Source: Campylobacter concisus (lineage in GTDB: Bacteria; Campylobacterota; Campylobacteria; Campylobacterales; Campylobacteraceae). From it: a stretch of 64,000 nt of DNA. The notes beneath the pieces were generated by a model. The model had not been told where the DNA came from. It was given only the letters and a program-made list of their open reading frames with translations, and made no database searches. Of this stretch, positions 20,488 through 30,607 are shown in pieces; position 1 is the stretch's first letter; the number at the start of each line of letters is the position of its first letter. The stretch covers positions 1,488,001 to 1,552,000 of the forward strand of contig NZ_CP049264.1 in assembly GCF_003048875.2 (NCBI RefSeq), read 5' to 3'. The translations under genes were made by a program, and so were the position numbers.

Positions 20488-21450
20488 ATGTCATTTTTAG
20501 AAGGCTTGTTTAACATTTTTAGAGCCAAAAAACCACCAAAAAGCGACGAAGAACTACTTTTAGACGAGTATGCGATGATTTACGCTGAAATAAAAGAGAA
20601 AAATTTAAACGAATACGACTTTTTATGTGAGCTCATACGATTACTCTCTTTTTCAAGAGCTAGACGCTACGACTTTTGTCTTGAAAAGTGCCTAGCTGAT
20701 GGCGACGCTGAGGCGCTAAATGATCTCATTTTTCAATACGCTAAGCTAAATTTACTCCCAGGATGCAGCGGTGGATATGATCAGTGCGAGAAGCTCATAC
20801 CGGCATTTTTTGCTATCGCTTGTGGCGACACAGATAGTATGGCAAGCATCTTTCCAAAAGGCTTGCCACCTAGCAAAAACGGCTATAAATTTCTATGCGT
20901 TATGCATGATTTGCTCACGGCGATGCTTTGGCAAGATGAAAATTTACTCGCCCCTGCCCTAGAAAAAGCTCGCACTTTTGCAGAGTCCAAAAAGCCAGCA
21001 AATGAAAGAGAGGCGGTTAAATTTATGCTAGCCTTGCATGAAAAAGATACGGCTGCTATGAGCGAGCATTTGCAGAAATTTTGCTCCACTTTTGGCAGGA
21101 CAGATGCACCAAAATTTGAAAAACGCCTCTACATCTTTGCGCACGGACTTCACGCTTTGGCGCGCTACTTTTTACCGCTTGAACTCTTTAAAGAGATAAA
21201 GCTACCAAAAAATGAAAATTTCAGTAAATTTTACGCAAAGAGGCTCTTTCAAAATGAAATTCCCAAGCCAAAACTTTATTTTACTTTTCCACCTGAGCTT
21301 GAACTGATAAATGTGATCTTAAGCGCACCAGTAACCAAAACGCTGATATATCAGCCACATTTGCCAAGTGACAAAACATTTTTCTTAGATCACACATCTA
21401 TGATAAGAAATTTGGCTGATGAGATCATAAGATCAGGGGCATTAAAGTAG
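20488..21450 (+). CDS. unrecognised 320-residue cytoplasmic protein
   Basis: I do not recognise this family. The protein has no signal peptide or membrane segment. It is mostly helical in character with many Ala, Leu and Lys, and includes ARRYDFCLEKCLADGDAEAL and HEKDTAAMSEHLQKFCSTFG. The repeated helical pattern would allow a TPR-like fold, but I see no clean repeat. Codon use matches the neighbours and the start has a good ribosome site (AAGGAG). It lies between flhB (divergent) and rplU (same strand, 107 bases on). Confidence 0.8.
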   Translation: MSFLEGLFNIFRAKKPPKSDEELLLDEYAMIYAEIKEKNLNEYDFLCELIRLLSFSRARRYDFCLEKCLADGDAEALNDLIFQYAKLNLLPGCSGGYDQCEKLIPAFFAIACGDTDSMASIFPKGLPPSKNGYKFLCVMHDLLTAMLWQDENLLAPALEKARTFAESKKPANEREAVKFMLALHEKDTAAMSEHLQKFCSTFGRTDAPKFEKRLYIFAHGLHALARYFLPLELFKEIKLPKNENFSKFYAKRLFQNEIPKPKLYFTFPPELELINVILSAPVTKTLIYQPHLPSDKTFFLDHTSMIRNLADEIIRSGALK

Positions 21451-21557
21451 AATTTATAAACTTTTGGCTAATATTCACACCTTACAACCAACAAAGCTCC
21501 ATAAATCTTTTGCAAAAAAGTGCTTTTTGGTCTTACCAAATTTTAGAAAGGTAGAGT

Positions 21558-21872
21558 ATGTCAAAATACGCTATATTTAAGCACGGCGGTAAGCAATATC
21601 GTGTTAGCGAGGGCGAGTTCCTTAAGCTAGATCACTTTAGCGCTGAAGCTAAATCAACCGTTGAGATTACAGAAGTTTTAGCTGTAAATGACGGCGAAGT
21701 AAAGGTAGGTGCGCCATTTGTTAAGGGTGCAAAAGTTGTTCTTGAGGTCGTTAATGAAGGCAAAGACAAAAAAGTAGTTATCTACAAAAAACGCAGACGT
21801 AAAGACTCAAAACTAAAACGCGGCTTTAGAAGACAATTTACACGTGTAAAAGTCGTAAGTATCGCAGCTTAA
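21558..21872 (+). CDS. rplU: 50S ribosomal protein L21
   Basis: This 104-residue L21 starts [20 protein letters not shown] and ends with the conserved [20 protein letters not shown] stretch. It binds 23S rRNA. It is followed after 11 bases by rpmA (L27), the standard pair. In C. jejuni obg follows; here uvrA lies convergent behind a terminator instead. Confidence 0.98.
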   Translation: MSKYAIFKHGGKQYRVSEGEFLKLDHFSAEAKSTVEITEVLAVNDGEVKVGAPFVKGAKVVLEVVNEGKDKKVVIYKKRRRKDSKLKRGFRRQFTRVKVVSIAA

Positions 21873-21883
21873 GGAGATAAGAT

Positions 21884-22141
21884 ATGGCACACAAAAAAGG
21901 TCAAGGTTCAACCCAAAATAACCGTGATAGTATCGGACGCCGATTAGGTGTTAAGAAATTTGGTGGCGAGTTCGTTCGTGCTGGAAATATAATCATCCGC
22001 CAAAGAGGAACAGCAACTCACGCTGGAAATAACGTAGGTCTTGGCAAAGATCACACTATTTTTGCATTAGTCGATGGCTTTGTAAAATTTGAAAGACTTG
22101 ATAAAAACAGAAAAAAAGTATCTGTTTATCCAGCTGCATAA
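21884..22141 (+). CDS. rpmA: 50S ribosomal protein L27
   Basis: This 85-residue L27 has the core [20 protein letters not shown] and [19 protein letters not shown]. It begins [20 protein letters not shown], the direct short N-terminus without the cleaved leader found in Firmicutes. It lies near the peptidyl-transferase centre. It forms an operon with rplU and ends at a clear terminator. Confidence 0.98.
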   Translation: MAHKKGQGSTQNNRDSIGRRLGVKKFGGEFVRAGNIIIRQRGTATHAGNNVGLGKDHTIFALVDGFVKFERLDKNRKKVSVYPAA

Positions 22142-22145
22142 TCCC

Positions 22146-22166
22146 AGGGGCATTCGCCCCTTTTTC
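22146..22166 (+). terminator. intrinsic terminator of rplU-rpmA
   Basis: The hairpin AGGGGC-ATTC-GCCCCT is followed by a T run, five bases after the rpmA stop. It is a textbook intrinsic terminator. Confidence 0.85.
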
Positions 22167-22261
22167 TTTTAAAATCACTTAGAATTTAACAAATTTAATT
22201 TATCTTACATACTTATATATAGCTTGGCATTTTAGACAAATACCAAACTACTAAATTTATT

Positions 22262-25090
22262 TTATTTAGCTTTTAACAAAGCAAGCTCTTGCGCTAGAAA
22301 TTCCCCTGTGTAGCTGCCAGTTTTTTTGTAGTTTTTGGCTACCTCTTTGACGCTGCCGCACGCTATCACTTTACCGCCTTTTGCGCCGCCTTCTGGTCCC
22401 ATATCTACGATATAGTCGCAGTTTTTGATGACATCCATATTATGCTCGATCACAAAGACTGAATTTCCAAGATCAACCAGGTGATTTAGCACCTTTACTA
22501 GTCTATCAACATCGGCAAAATGAAGCCCTGTGGTTGGCTCATCAAGGATGTAAAGCGTATTTCCAGTGTCGCTTCTGCTAAGCTCTTTTGCTAGCTTCAC
22601 ACGCTGCGCCTCGCCGCCACTAAGTGTGACTGCGTTTTGCCCAAGCGTGATGTAGCCAAGCCCCACGTCTTGCAATGTTGTAAGCTTTGAAGCGATCTTT
22701 GGCACAGCCTTAAAGAACTCAACCGCCTCATCTATGCTCATATTTAGCACTTCGGCGATATTTTTGCCTTTGTATAAAATTTCCAAGGTCTGAGCGTTAT
22801 ATCTAGCGCCATTACAAACGTCACAAACCACGTTTATATCAGGCAAAAAATGCATCTCGATCGTGATCTCGCCCTCGCCTTGACACTTCTCGCAGCGCCC
22901 ACCCTTGACGTTAAAGCTAAAGCGCCCTATTTTATAGCCTCTAAGCTTGGCCTCTTTAGTCTGCGCAAACAAATTTCTTATCTCATCCATCACACCAGTG
23001 TATGTCGCTGGATTTGAGCGTGGGGTGCGGCCGATCGGGCTTTGATCAAGATATATGACCTTGTCTAAATTCTCAAGTCCGCTTAAATTTACCCCAGCTA
23101 TTTTTTTCACTTTTTTAGCTCTATTTAGCTGCTCCTGCGCCTCTGGGAGCAAGGTCTGAAGCACTAGCGAGCTCTTGCCAGATCCTGAAACGCCAGTGAT
23201 GCCAACAAGGTTTCTAAGCGGAAATTTAGCGGTTAAATTTGAGATATTATTGATATTTACATTTGAAATTTCAAGCCACTTCTCAGCCTTTCTATTTTTT
23301 TGATAGTCAATTTTTTTCTTACCATTTATGTATTGTGCAGTCTGAGTGTCTGAGCTTAAAAGCTCTTTTGCCGTGCCTGCAAAGACCACACTACCGCCAA
23401 ATTTACCAGCTCCAGGGCCGATATCTACGATATAGTCAGCCTCCTCTATCGTCTTTTTATCATGCTCGACGACGATCACGGAGTTGCCTTTGGCTTGTAA
23501 ATTTCTAAGCGTCTTTATGAGTTTTAACGTATCTCGCTCGTGCAGGCCTATGCTTGGCTCATCAAGCACATACATGACGCCACTTAGCCCGCTTCCTATC
23601 TGGCTCGCGATCCTGATACGCTGTGCCTCGCCACCGCTGATCGTCCTAGCATCGCGTCCAAGCGACAAATAGCCAAGCCCCACGTCATACAAAAAGAAAA
23701 GCCTCTCGTTGATCTCTTTTAAGATAGGCTTTGCGATCGCCTTGTCGTAGTCGCTAAGATAGGCAAAATTTTTCTCGTTTGAGAAAAATGCGGTGCAGTT
23801 TTCTATGCTCATATCTAAAATTTCACCAAGTCCAAGGCCAGCGACCTTGACTGCTAGACTTTGAGGCTTTAGTCTGTGGCCGTTACAAGCGTCACAAATT
23901 TTCTCACTCATATACTCGTCAAAGTCCTTATAATCCTTCAAAAGCCCGTGTGAAATTTTAACCACGCCATCAAATTTTCTAAGCAGTTTATTTCGCTTCC
24001 AAAAAAACGAAACTTCCTTGACGTTGCCGTATAAAACGAGCCTCTTTTCATCTTCGCTAAGCTCGTAATAGGGCTTTTTAATGTCGATCTCATTTTGCTC
24101 ACAAAACGCAAGTAAAAATTTATAGTAATAGCTCATGTTATAGCCGTAAAGTAGCTTGATAGCGCCGTTTTCTATCGACTTTTCCTCATCAATGATCTTG
24201 CTCATATCTAGACTATATCTTATGCCAAGTCCGTCGCAGTGCTCGCAGGCACCCTTTGGTGAGTTGAAGCTAAAGCTTAGCGGCTCAAGTGGCGTAAATG
24301 AAATTTTGCAGTCAAAACAAGCCATGTGCTCGCTGTAATGTATAAAACTCTCTTTTAAGCCAAGCTCATCGGCATTTGCGATCTCTATCTCGACCTCACC
24401 AAAGCTCTCATTTAGCGCCTTCTCTACGTCGCTTGCTAGGCGCTCGTGATTTTGCTCGTCGATGGCGATCCTATCAACGATGACCTTTATCGTATGCTTT
24501 TTCGTTTTTGCAAGCTCGATCTCCTCGTCAAGCCTCACCACCACGCCATCTATCTGCGCCCTTACAAAGCCTTTTTGACGTAAATTTTCGATCAAGTCCG
24601 CCCATGTGCCCTTTTTCTCACGAACTAGCGGCGCATAGATGATCACTTTTGCGCCAAGTGGGAGCTTTGAAATTTCATTTATGATGTCGCTCGCACTCAT
24701 TTTTGAGATAGGTTTGCCGCATTTATGGCAGTGCTGCACGCCAACCCTTGCGTATAAAAGCCTTAGATAATCATAAATTTCAGTGATCGTGCCAACCGTT
24801 GAGCGAGGATTTTTTGAAGTTGTCTTTTGATCGATCGCGATTGCAGGCGTTAAACCCTCGATCTTATCAACATCAGGCTTGCCCACACGGTCTAAAAACT
24901 GCCTAGCGTAGCTACTAAGGCTCTCCATATACCTGCGCTGCCCCTCAGCATAGAGCGTGTCAAAGGCTAGCGTGCTCTTGCCGCTGCCGCTAAGACCGGT
25001 AAAAACTACTAATTTATTTTTAGGAATTTCAAGGTTTAAATTTTTAAGATTGTGCTCTCGCGCGCCAGTTATTTTTATAGTATCATTCAT
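22262..25090 (-). CDS. uvrA: excinuclease ABC subunit A
   Basis: This is a 942-residue UvrA with two ABC ATPase halves. The first Walker A is GLSGSGKST near residue 32 and the second is GVSGSGKSS near 632. ABC signatures are [13 protein letters not shown] and [13 protein letters not shown]. Zinc-finger cysteines are visible in [20 protein letters not shown] and CEKCQGEGE. It scans DNA for lesions with UvrB. It is convergent with rpmA and divergent from the ferredoxin gene, so it is a single-gene unit. Confidence 0.98.
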   Translation of the reverse strand: MNDTIKITGAREHNLKNLNLEIPKNKLVVFTGLSGSGKSTLAFDTLYAEGQRRYMESLSSYARQFLDRVGKPDVDKIEGLTPAIAIDQKTTSKNPRSTVGTITEIYDYLRLLYARVGVQHCHKCGKPISKMSASDIINEISKLPLGAKVIIYAPLVREKKGTWADLIENLRQKGFVRAQIDGVVVRLDEEIELAKTKKHTIKVIVDRIAIDEQNHERLASDVEKALNESFGEVEIEIANADELGLKESFIHYSEHMACFDCKISFTPLEPLSFSFNSPKGACEHCDGLGIRYSLDMSKIIDEEKSIENGAIKLLYGYNMSYYYKFLLAFCEQNEIDIKKPYYELSEDEKRLVLYGNVKEVSFFWKRNKLLRKFDGVVKISHGLLKDYKDFDEYMSEKICDACNGHRLKPQSLAVKVAGLGLGEILDMSIENCTAFFSNEKNFAYLSDYDKAIAKPILKEINERLFFLYDVGLGYLSLGRDARTISGGEAQRIRIASQIGSGLSGVMYVLDEPSIGLHERDTLKLIKTLRNLQAKGNSVIVVEHDKKTIEEADYIVDIGPGAGKFGGSVVFAGTAKELLSSDTQTAQYINGKKKIDYQKNRKAEKWLEISNVNINNISNLTAKFPLRNLVGITGVSGSGKSSLVLQTLLPEAQEQLNRAKKVKKIAGVNLSGLENLDKVIYLDQSPIGRTPRSNPATYTGVMDEIRNLFAQTKEAKLRGYKIGRFSFNVKGGRCEKCQGEGEITIEMHFLPDINVVCDVCNGARYNAQTLEILYKGKNIAEVLNMSIDEAVEFFKAVPKIASKLTTLQDVGLGYITLGQNAVTLSGGEAQRVKLAKELSRSDTGNTLYILDEPTTGLHFADVDRLVKVLNHLVDLGNSVFVIEHNMDVIKNCDYIVDMGPEGGAKGGKVIACGSVKEVAKNYKKTGSYTGEFLAQELALLKAK

Positions 25091-25229
25091 TAAATTTATA
25101 CGACCTTTTTAAAATTTTAATCTGTAAATTTAGTCTAAAAGTGATAAAAACTTTATAAAGTAGTTTAGAGAAATTAAGCGTGTTATGAAAATTTAAGAGT
25201 ATATTTATATCATTTTCAGTTTTTTTTGA

Positions 25230-25235
25230 TATTCT
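25230..25235 (+). promoter_or_regulatory. candidate -10 box for the ferredoxin gene
   Basis: TATTCT lies about 29 bases before the start codon and is preceded by a T-rich run, as in many Campylobacter promoters. Confidence 0.35.
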
Positions 25236-25263
25236 ACGCCAAAATTTTATTTAAGGAGAAAAA

Positions 25264-25548
25264 ATGTCTGTAAAAATAACCGATATATGCATAAGCTGTG
25301 GTTCATGCATCGATGAGTGTCCAGTTTCAGCTATTGTTGATGATAGCGACAACCCAACTGGAGCAGATACATACTATGTTTATTCAAACAAATGCGTTGA
25401 GTGCGTAGGTTACAACGACGAGCCAGCCTGTGCATCTGCCTGTCCAACTGATGGTTGTATCGTTTGGGACGCCGTAGTAGCAGGACAACCTTCACGTGAT
25501 CAAATCGGCGCTGACGCTCGCACTGGCAGCACTCCAGTTATCCAATAA
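25264..25548 (+). CDS. 2[4Fe-4S] ferredoxin
   Basis: This 94-residue ferredoxin has a first cluster motif CISCGSCIDECP at about residues 9-20. The second cluster has a longer spacing, CVECVGYNDEPACASACP, at about 43-60. That insertion between the second pair of cysteines and the C-terminal extension match the Allochromatium-type ferredoxins. Such proteins donate low-potential electrons, in this group probably to or from pyruvate or 2-oxoglutarate oxidoreductase (inference). It has its own promoter and a strong terminator, so it is monocistronic. Confidence 0.92.
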   Translation: MSVKITDICISCGSCIDECPVSAIVDDSDNPTGADTYYVYSNKCVECVGYNDEPACASACPTDGCIVWDAVVAGQPSRDQIGADARTGSTPVIQ

Positions 25549-25560
25549 ATTTACAAAATT

Positions 25561-25590
25561 TAGGCTCAAATTTGAGCCTATTTTATTTTT
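25561..25590 (+). terminator. terminator of the ferredoxin gene
   Basis: A perfect 20-base inverted repeat (TAGGCTCAAA / TTTGAGCCTA) is followed by a T-rich run, 13 bases after the stop codon. Confidence 0.75.
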
Positions 25591-25603
25591 AAGCTTTATT
25601 TGA

Positions 25604-25609
25604 TATAAT
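25604..25609 (+). promoter_or_regulatory. candidate -10 box for ndk operon
   Basis: TATAAT preceded by TTGA lies 42 bases before the ndk start, just after the ferredoxin terminator. Confidence 0.55.
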
Positions 25610-25650
25610 TGCCAACTTCATTTAAATAACCTAAATTTTAAGGAAAATTT

Positions 25651-26064
25651 ATGCAAAGAACACTTTCTATTATTAAGCCTGACGCTGTTAAGAAAAATGT
25701 TGTTGGAAAGATTATAGATAGATTTGAAAGCAATGGCTTAAGAATCGTAGCTGCAAAGAAAATCAAACTTAGCAAATGCGATGCAAAAGCATTTTATGCA
25801 GTTCATAAAGATAGACCTTTCTTCAACGATCTAGTTGATTTTATGGTAAGCGGACCAGTTGTAGTTATGGTTTTAGAGGGCGAAAATGCAGTTGCTAAAA
25901 ACCGCGAGCTAATGGGCGCAACTAACCCAAAAGAAGCAGCTCCTGGTACTATTAGAGCTGATTTTGCTGATAGCATTGACGCAAACGCAGTTCACGGAAG
26001 TGACAGCCTAGAAAACGCTGTAAATGAGATAAATTTCTTCTTTGCTTCAAGAGAAATTTACTAA
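25651..26064 (+). CDS. ndk: nucleoside diphosphate kinase
   Basis: This 137-residue enzyme starts [20 protein letters not shown], has [19 protein letters not shown] and the active-site His in [12 protein letters not shown] near residue 116. It transfers phosphate between nucleoside di- and triphosphates through a phospho-His. It is the first gene of a likely ndk-DUF177-rpmF-plsX-fabH operon. Confidence 0.98.
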   Translation: MQRTLSIIKPDAVKKNVVGKIIDRFESNGLRIVAAKKIKLSKCDAKAFYAVHKDRPFFNDLVDFMVSGPVVVMVLEGENAVAKNRELMGATNPKEAAPGTIRADFADSIDANAVHGSDSLENAVNEINFFFASREIY

Positions 26065-26078
26065 TTTTGGACTAAAAC

Positions 26079-26438
26079 TTGATTATTCCGTTTTCTAAAA
26101 TAGCAAACAAAGAGATAAACTTTGAGCTAGTAAGAAACAATGATCTAATTTTTAGTGGAATTTTAAAAAGAAAAGACCCTTTTTTGGTAAAATGCCAAGG
26201 CACCATAAAGGGCGAGATAAAATATATTTGTGATCGATGCGGTGATGAATTTATGTTGCCTATCGATCAAGACGTAGAGCTAAATTTAAGTGACGGTGTC
26301 TATAAAGACAGAGAAAATGAGCTTAGCGATACGGTTGAATTTTTTGATGGCAATATTGATTTAAAAGAAGTTTTTGAAAGTGAGCTAGAAGCTTTTAAGA
26401 GCGATTATTTTTATTGTGAAAAATGTAAAAATTTATAA
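26079..26438 (+). CDS. DUF177/YceD family protein
   Basis: This 119-residue protein probably starts with TTG at 26079 ([18 protein letters not shown]). It has two CxxC pairs, [10 protein letters not shown] and YCEKCKNL, that could bind zinc. YceD/DUF177 genes commonly precede rpmF and fatty-acid genes, as here, and the family is linked to 23S rRNA accumulation in other bacteria and in plastids. It lies 14 bases after ndk and 11 before rpmF. Confidence 0.85.
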   Translation: MIIPFSKIANKEINFELVRNNDLIFSGILKRKDPFLVKCQGTIKGEIKYICDRCGDEFMLPIDQDVELNLSDGVYKDRENELSDTVEFFDGNIDLKEVFESELEAFKSDYFYCEKCKNL

Positions 26439-26449
26439 AGGAGAGTAAA

Positions 26450-26596
26450 ATGGCAGTACCAAAGCGAAGAGTGAGTCATTCTCGTGCAGCAAAACGTAGA
26501 ACACATTACAAAGTTACACTTCCAGTGCCTGTAAAAGACAAAGATGGTTCTTGGAAAATGCCTCACCGCATAAACAAAACAACAGGTGAATACTAA
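26450..26596 (+). CDS. rpmF: 50S ribosomal protein L32
   Basis: This 48-residue protein begins [20 protein letters not shown] and ends [10 protein letters not shown], a typical L32. It lacks the zinc-binding cysteine pairs seen in C+ versions, so it is a C- form. It has a good ribosome site (AAAGGAGAG) and lies between the DUF177 gene and plsX, the classic yceD-rpmF-plsX-fabH order. Confidence 0.95.
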   Translation: MAVPKRRVSHSRAAKRRTHYKVTLPVPVKDKDGSWKMPHRINKTTGEY

Positions 26597-26599
26597 AAT

Positions 26600-27589
26600 A
26601 TGATTCGCATTGCTATTGATGCTATGGGTGGTGATTTTGGTGCAGAGCCTATAATATCTGGCGTTATCGAAGCACTGAAAGAGGCAGAATTTAAAGCTGT
26701 ATTAGTTGGCGATAGCAATGCCATAAAACCACTCATCCCACAACCCTATTTAAAAAATATAGAATTTATAGAAGCTACCGAAGTCATCTCGATGTCAGAC
26801 GGAGCCACAGACGCACTAAAAAGAAAAGATAGCACGATCTACAAAGCTGTTGAGCTTTTAAAAGAAAAAGAAGTCGATGCTGTCGTTTCTGCTGGTCACA
26901 GCGGTGCTACTATGAGTTTAGCTACGTTAAGAGTTGGTAGATTAAAAAATGTATCTCGTCCAGCGATCGCTACGCTTATGCCTAATTCAAAAGAGACAGC
27001 TACTTTGGTTTTGGACGTTGGTGCAAATGTTGATTGCAGAAGCGAACACTTATTTCAATTTGCCATAATGGGCGAAGCCTATGCAAAAGAAATTTTAGGC
27101 AGAAAAGAGCCAAAAGTAGGTCTTTTATCAAACGGCGAAGAAGAGAGCAAAGGCAATGAAGTCAGCAAAGAGGCTTTTAAACTAGTTTCTAGGCTTGATA
27201 GTTTCGTTGGCAATGCAGAGGGCAATCAAATTTTTGATGGCAGCATTGATGTCATGGTCTGCGACGGTTTTATGGGAAATATCCTACTAAAAACGAGCGA
27301 AGGTGTCGCTGATGCCATAGGCAAGATCATCAAAAAGCAAGTCAAAAAATCACCTCTTGCTATGGCTGGATCAGTGCTTATGAGAAAAGTTTTTAAAACT
27401 CTAAAAAAACAGGTTAGCTACGATGAGTATGGCGGTGCTCCGCTTCTTGGCGTAAATGGCTGCGTCATCATAAGCCACGGCAAAAGCAACTCAAAAGCTA
27501 TAAAAAATGCAATCTTTCAAGCAATTAAATTTGCTAATTCAAATATAAATAAAGTTATAGAAGAAGAACTTTCACACTTTGCAAGGTAA
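26600..27589 (+). CDS. plsX: phosphate acyltransferase PlsX
   Basis: This 329-residue PlsX starts [20 protein letters not shown] and has [19 protein letters not shown] and [18 protein letters not shown]. It makes acyl-phosphate from acyl-ACP for phospholipid synthesis. Its partner PlsY is encoded at 32956. The gene follows rpmF by three bases and is followed by fabH after three bases. Confidence 0.97.
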   Translation: MIRIAIDAMGGDFGAEPIISGVIEALKEAEFKAVLVGDSNAIKPLIPQPYLKNIEFIEATEVISMSDGATDALKRKDSTIYKAVELLKEKEVDAVVSAGHSGATMSLATLRVGRLKNVSRPAIATLMPNSKETATLVLDVGANVDCRSEHLFQFAIMGEAYAKEILGRKEPKVGLLSNGEEESKGNEVSKEAFKLVSRLDSFVGNAEGNQIFDGSIDVMVCDGFMGNILLKTSEGVADAIGKIIKKQVKKSPLAMAGSVLMRKVFKTLKKQVSYDEYGGAPLLGVNGCVIISHGKSNSKAIKNAIFQAIKFANSNINKVIEEELSHFAR

Positions 27590-27592
27590 AAT

Positions 27593-28597
27593 ATGCCAAA
27601 AGCTTCATTGATCTCCATTGCGTCATATGTCCCAGAAAAAATTTTAACAAATTTTGATTTTGAAAAAATGGTCGACACGAGCGATGAGTGGATAGTGAAG
27701 CGAACCGGTATAGAGCAAAGACATATCGCAACGACTGAGATAACAAGCGATCTTGGCACAAAAGCTGCCGAGCTAGCTATAAAGCGCTCGGGGCTTGAAA
27801 AATCACAAATCGATGCGGTAATCTGCGCTACGATATCTCCGGATCATCTTTGCATGCCTTCAACTGCCTGCAAGATAGCTTCAAATTTAGGCTTAAATTT
27901 TGGCATTACAGCTTTTGATATAAGTGCGGCTTGCACAGGTTTTATCTATCTTTTAGAGCTTGCAAATTCTCTTATCGTAAGTGGTGCTAAAAAAAATGTT
28001 TTGATCATAGGAGCTGAAAAACTAAGCTCGATAATCGACTACACAGATAGAAGCACATGCATACTTTTTGGTGACGGAGCTGGCGCTGCTGTGATAAGCG
28101 CTAGCGAAGAAAACGAGATCATCGACATCCACACTGCAAGCGATGGTAGACAGGCTGAGCTTTTGATAACTCCAGGATGTGGCAGTGCATTTCCAGCTAG
28201 CGATGAGACGCTAAAAAATAGACTAAATTTCATCCACATGAGCGGAAATGAGGTCTTTAAGATAGCGGTTCAAACGCTTAGTAAAAGTGTAATAGAAATT
28301 TTACACGCAAACAAAATGCAAAGCGAAGATATCGACTTTTTCATACCTCATCAAGCAAATATCAGGATAATAGACGCCGTAAAAAATAGGCTAAATTTCA
28401 CTGACGAGCAGTGCGTTTTGACAGTTGCAAAATATGGCAACACAAGCTCTGCTTCGATCCCAATGGCGATAAATGATGCTTACGAGGATGGGTGCATCAA
28501 AAATGGCTCTGTTTTGCTTCTTGATGCATTTGGTGGTGGCTTTACTTGGGGTTCGGCGATACTAAAATTTGGCGGTAGAAATTTTAGCGATCTGTAA
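27593..28597 (+). CDS. fabH: 3-oxoacyl-ACP synthase III (FabH)
   Basis: This 334-residue ketosynthase III has the catalytic Cys in [11 protein letters not shown] (about residue 112), His in [12 protein letters not shown] (about 256) and Asn in KYGNTSSAS (about 286). It starts fatty-acid synthesis by condensing acetyl-CoA with malonyl-ACP. It is the last gene of the ndk-plsX-fabH run. Confidence 0.97.
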   Translation: MPKASLISIASYVPEKILTNFDFEKMVDTSDEWIVKRTGIEQRHIATTEITSDLGTKAAELAIKRSGLEKSQIDAVICATISPDHLCMPSTACKIASNLGLNFGITAFDISAACTGFIYLLELANSLIVSGAKKNVLIIGAEKLSSIIDYTDRSTCILFGDGAGAAVISASEENEIIDIHTASDGRQAELLITPGCGSAFPASDETLKNRLNFIHMSGNEVFKIAVQTLSKSVIEILHANKMQSEDIDFFIPHQANIRIIDAVKNRLNFTDEQCVLTVAKYGNTSSASIPMAINDAYEDGCIKNGSVLLLDAFGGGFTWGSAILKFGGRNFSDL

Positions 28598-28752
28598 TTA
28601 GCCGCTTCTATACCCAAAACTCTAAATTTAATAAATTTTCTACAACACCTTCTATAAATTTTTAAAAATTTCCATTCATTTTCAAATGCATATTAAAATT
28701 ACAATGTTTTAAATTTCTAGATCTATTTAATTAGAATTTAAATTTTTATGGA

Positions 28753-28758
28753 TATAAT
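28753..28758 (+). promoter_or_regulatory. candidate -10 box for the peroxiredoxin gene
   Basis: A perfect TATAAT lies about 42 bases before the start codon, after a T-rich run. A strong AAGGAG ribosome site follows. I do not see a clear PerR or CosR operator. Confidence 0.55.
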
Positions 28759-28794
28759 TTCGCAATCAATAAAATTTATTATTAAGGAGAAAAT

Positions 28795-29394
28795 ATGTTA
28801 GTAACAAAAAAAGCACCTGACTTTACAGCTGCAGCAGTTTTAGGAAACAATCAAATCGTAAATGATTTCAACCTTTACAAAAACATCGGCGAAAAGGGCG
28901 CTGTTGTCTTCTTCTATCCAATGGACTTTACATTTGTTTGCCCAAGCGAGATCATCGCATTTGATAAAAGATATGACGAGTTCAAGTCACGCGGTATCGA
29001 AGTTATCGCAGTTTCTTGCGACAACCAGTTCTCACACTTTGCATGGAAAGAGACTCCAGTAAATAAAGGCGGTATCGGCAAAGTTCGCTTCCCGATCGTA
29101 GCTGACATGACAAAATCAATCGCTCGCGGCTTTGACGTACTTCTAGAAGACGCTGGCGTAGCACTTCGCGGATCATTCCTACTTGACAAAGATGGCACAG
29201 TTCGCCACGCAGTTATAAACGACCTACCACTTGGCAGAAACATCGACGAGATGATCAGAATGGTAGATACTATGCTATTTACAAACGAGCACGGCGAAGT
29301 TTGCCCAGCTGGCTGGCACAAAGGTGATGCTGGTATGAAACCAAGCACAGAAGGCGTTGCTGACTACCTTTCACACAACGAAAGCAAACTATAA
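28795..29394 (+). CDS. ahpC: 2-Cys peroxiredoxin AhpC
   Basis: This 199-residue typical 2-Cys peroxiredoxin has the peroxidatic motif PMDFTFVCPSE (PxxxTxxC, Cys near residue 48). The resolving Cys lies in GEVCPAGWHKGD (about 170). It reduces hydrogen peroxide, organic peroxides and peroxynitrite in the cytoplasm. It is monocistronic with a strong promoter and terminator, and its codon use suggests high expression. No ahpF follows, as is usual in Campylobacter, where thioredoxin is the likely reductant. Confidence 0.96.
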   Translation: MLVTKKAPDFTAAAVLGNNQIVNDFNLYKNIGEKGAVVFFYPMDFTFVCPSEIIAFDKRYDEFKSRGIEVIAVSCDNQFSHFAWKETPVNKGGIGKVRFPIVADMTKSIARGFDVLLEDAGVALRGSFLLDKDGTVRHAVINDLPLGRNIDEMIRMVDTMLFTNEHGEVCPAGWHKGDAGMKPSTEGVADYLSHNESKL

Positions 29395-29400
29395 TTATTC

Positions 29401-29430
29401 AAATTTCTAGGCAGCTTTGCCTAGAAATTT
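29401..29430 (+). terminator. terminator of ahpC
   Basis: A perfect 12-bp stem (AAATTTCTAGGC with GCCTAGAAATTT, loop AGCTTT) lies six bases after the stop codon. Confidence 0.75.
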
Positions 29431-29516
29431 CCTCTCTACACAAATTTAAATATTTTTTTAATATAACTTTATATATGATAGCGATGTTTTAATAAATAAC
29501 CTTTTTTGGAGACCCC

Positions 29517-30599
29517 ATGGAGTTTAAGGGCAGGCAAGAACTTGTCGAAAATTGCGAGGATTGCATACTTGGTTTAAGAGCTAAATTTATAGATGAGGGC
29601 ATCAAATTTTGCAGACAACTAACCCTTGTAGTGCCACACGAGCAGATGAAAATTTGCCTTGAGAGTATCTTTGACGCGCTACTCATCCAAAAGCCAAATG
29701 CCACACAAATTCGCGACGACTTAAACAGCCTAATACCAAAACTAAATGCAAAAGATGAGCTAGTAAATTTCTTGCTCTTAAATTTGACACTAAATTTTAG
29801 TCACGCCTGCGATGATGCAGTATATGTGGGCTATTTTGTAAATGCCGTCTCAAGGATGAAAGAAATTTTATATAACACGCAGGATCACCAAGAAGCCACA
29901 GTAAAAACGATGATCGATACTGGCTCATTTTTCTACGAAGATCCGATCAACACATTTACACGCATGAAAAATGCCAAAGTCCGCCCTGAGTTTTTAAATT
30001 TATACGACGGACTAAATATAAAATACGAAGCCGAAATTTTAGAGGTTAAAGAAGATAGCGTCGTTTTCCGCGTAGATATGATGCAAATTTTAGCCATGAA
30101 GCAAGATGGCAAGGGCTTTATCCTGCCAAACAGCTTCTTCTCAAAACAACTTCGCGCCGACATCATCGACTACAATATCGCCGATAAAAGCGTCACCCTT
30201 TCAAATTTCTCGCGCACAGCGACCATGCACGCAAACAAGAGAAAATTCCAGCGTGTCTTGCCAAACCGCTTTACCAAAATTTCTCTAAAAGGAGAGCAAG
30301 GCGAGCTTGTTGGCAGCCTTTATGACATCTCAGAGGGCGGCATGAGCATATTAAGCTCACAAGCTACAAATTTCAAAGACGGAGAAGAGTTAGAGGCAAA
30401 TTTTGACATCTTGCTCTCACCAAATGAAGTAAAAAACGTCTCTTTAAAGCTAAAGCTAGTCACAGAGCTAGCATACAAGGGCTACATCAGATACTGCATG
30501 CAGCTAGTTGATGATGACAAAACGATAAAAGACTTCACGCAAAAGCGCGTCAAAGAGACACTTGACGAACTTCGCTCACGCATAAATTTATACGAATAA
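29517..30599 (+). CDS. PilZ-domain protein, putative c-di-GMP receptor
   Basis: This 360-residue protein has a long helical N-terminal part with no recognised family and a C-terminal PilZ domain at about residues 240-350. The c-di-GMP binding motifs are intact: RKFQR (RxxxR) and DISEGG (DxSxxG). It should bind c-di-GMP, but the output partner is unknown. No signal peptide is seen. It is followed after 8 bases by a HerA-like ATPase gene with a GTG start, so the two are probably co-translated. Confidence 0.82.
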   Translation: MEFKGRQELVENCEDCILGLRAKFIDEGIKFCRQLTLVVPHEQMKICLESIFDALLIQKPNATQIRDDLNSLIPKLNAKDELVNFLLLNLTLNFSHACDDAVYVGYFVNAVSRMKEILYNTQDHQEATVKTMIDTGSFFYEDPINTFTRMKNAKVRPEFLNLYDGLNIKYEAEILEVKEDSVVFRVDMMQILAMKQDGKGFILPNSFFSKQLRADIIDYNIADKSVTLSNFSRTATMHANKRKFQRVLPNRFTKISLKGEQGELVGSLYDISEGGMSILSSQATNFKDGEELEANFDILLSPNEVKNVSLKLKLVTELAYKGYIRYCMQLVDDDKTIKDFTQKRVKETLDELRSRINLYE

Positions 30600-30607
30600 G
30601 GCAATTA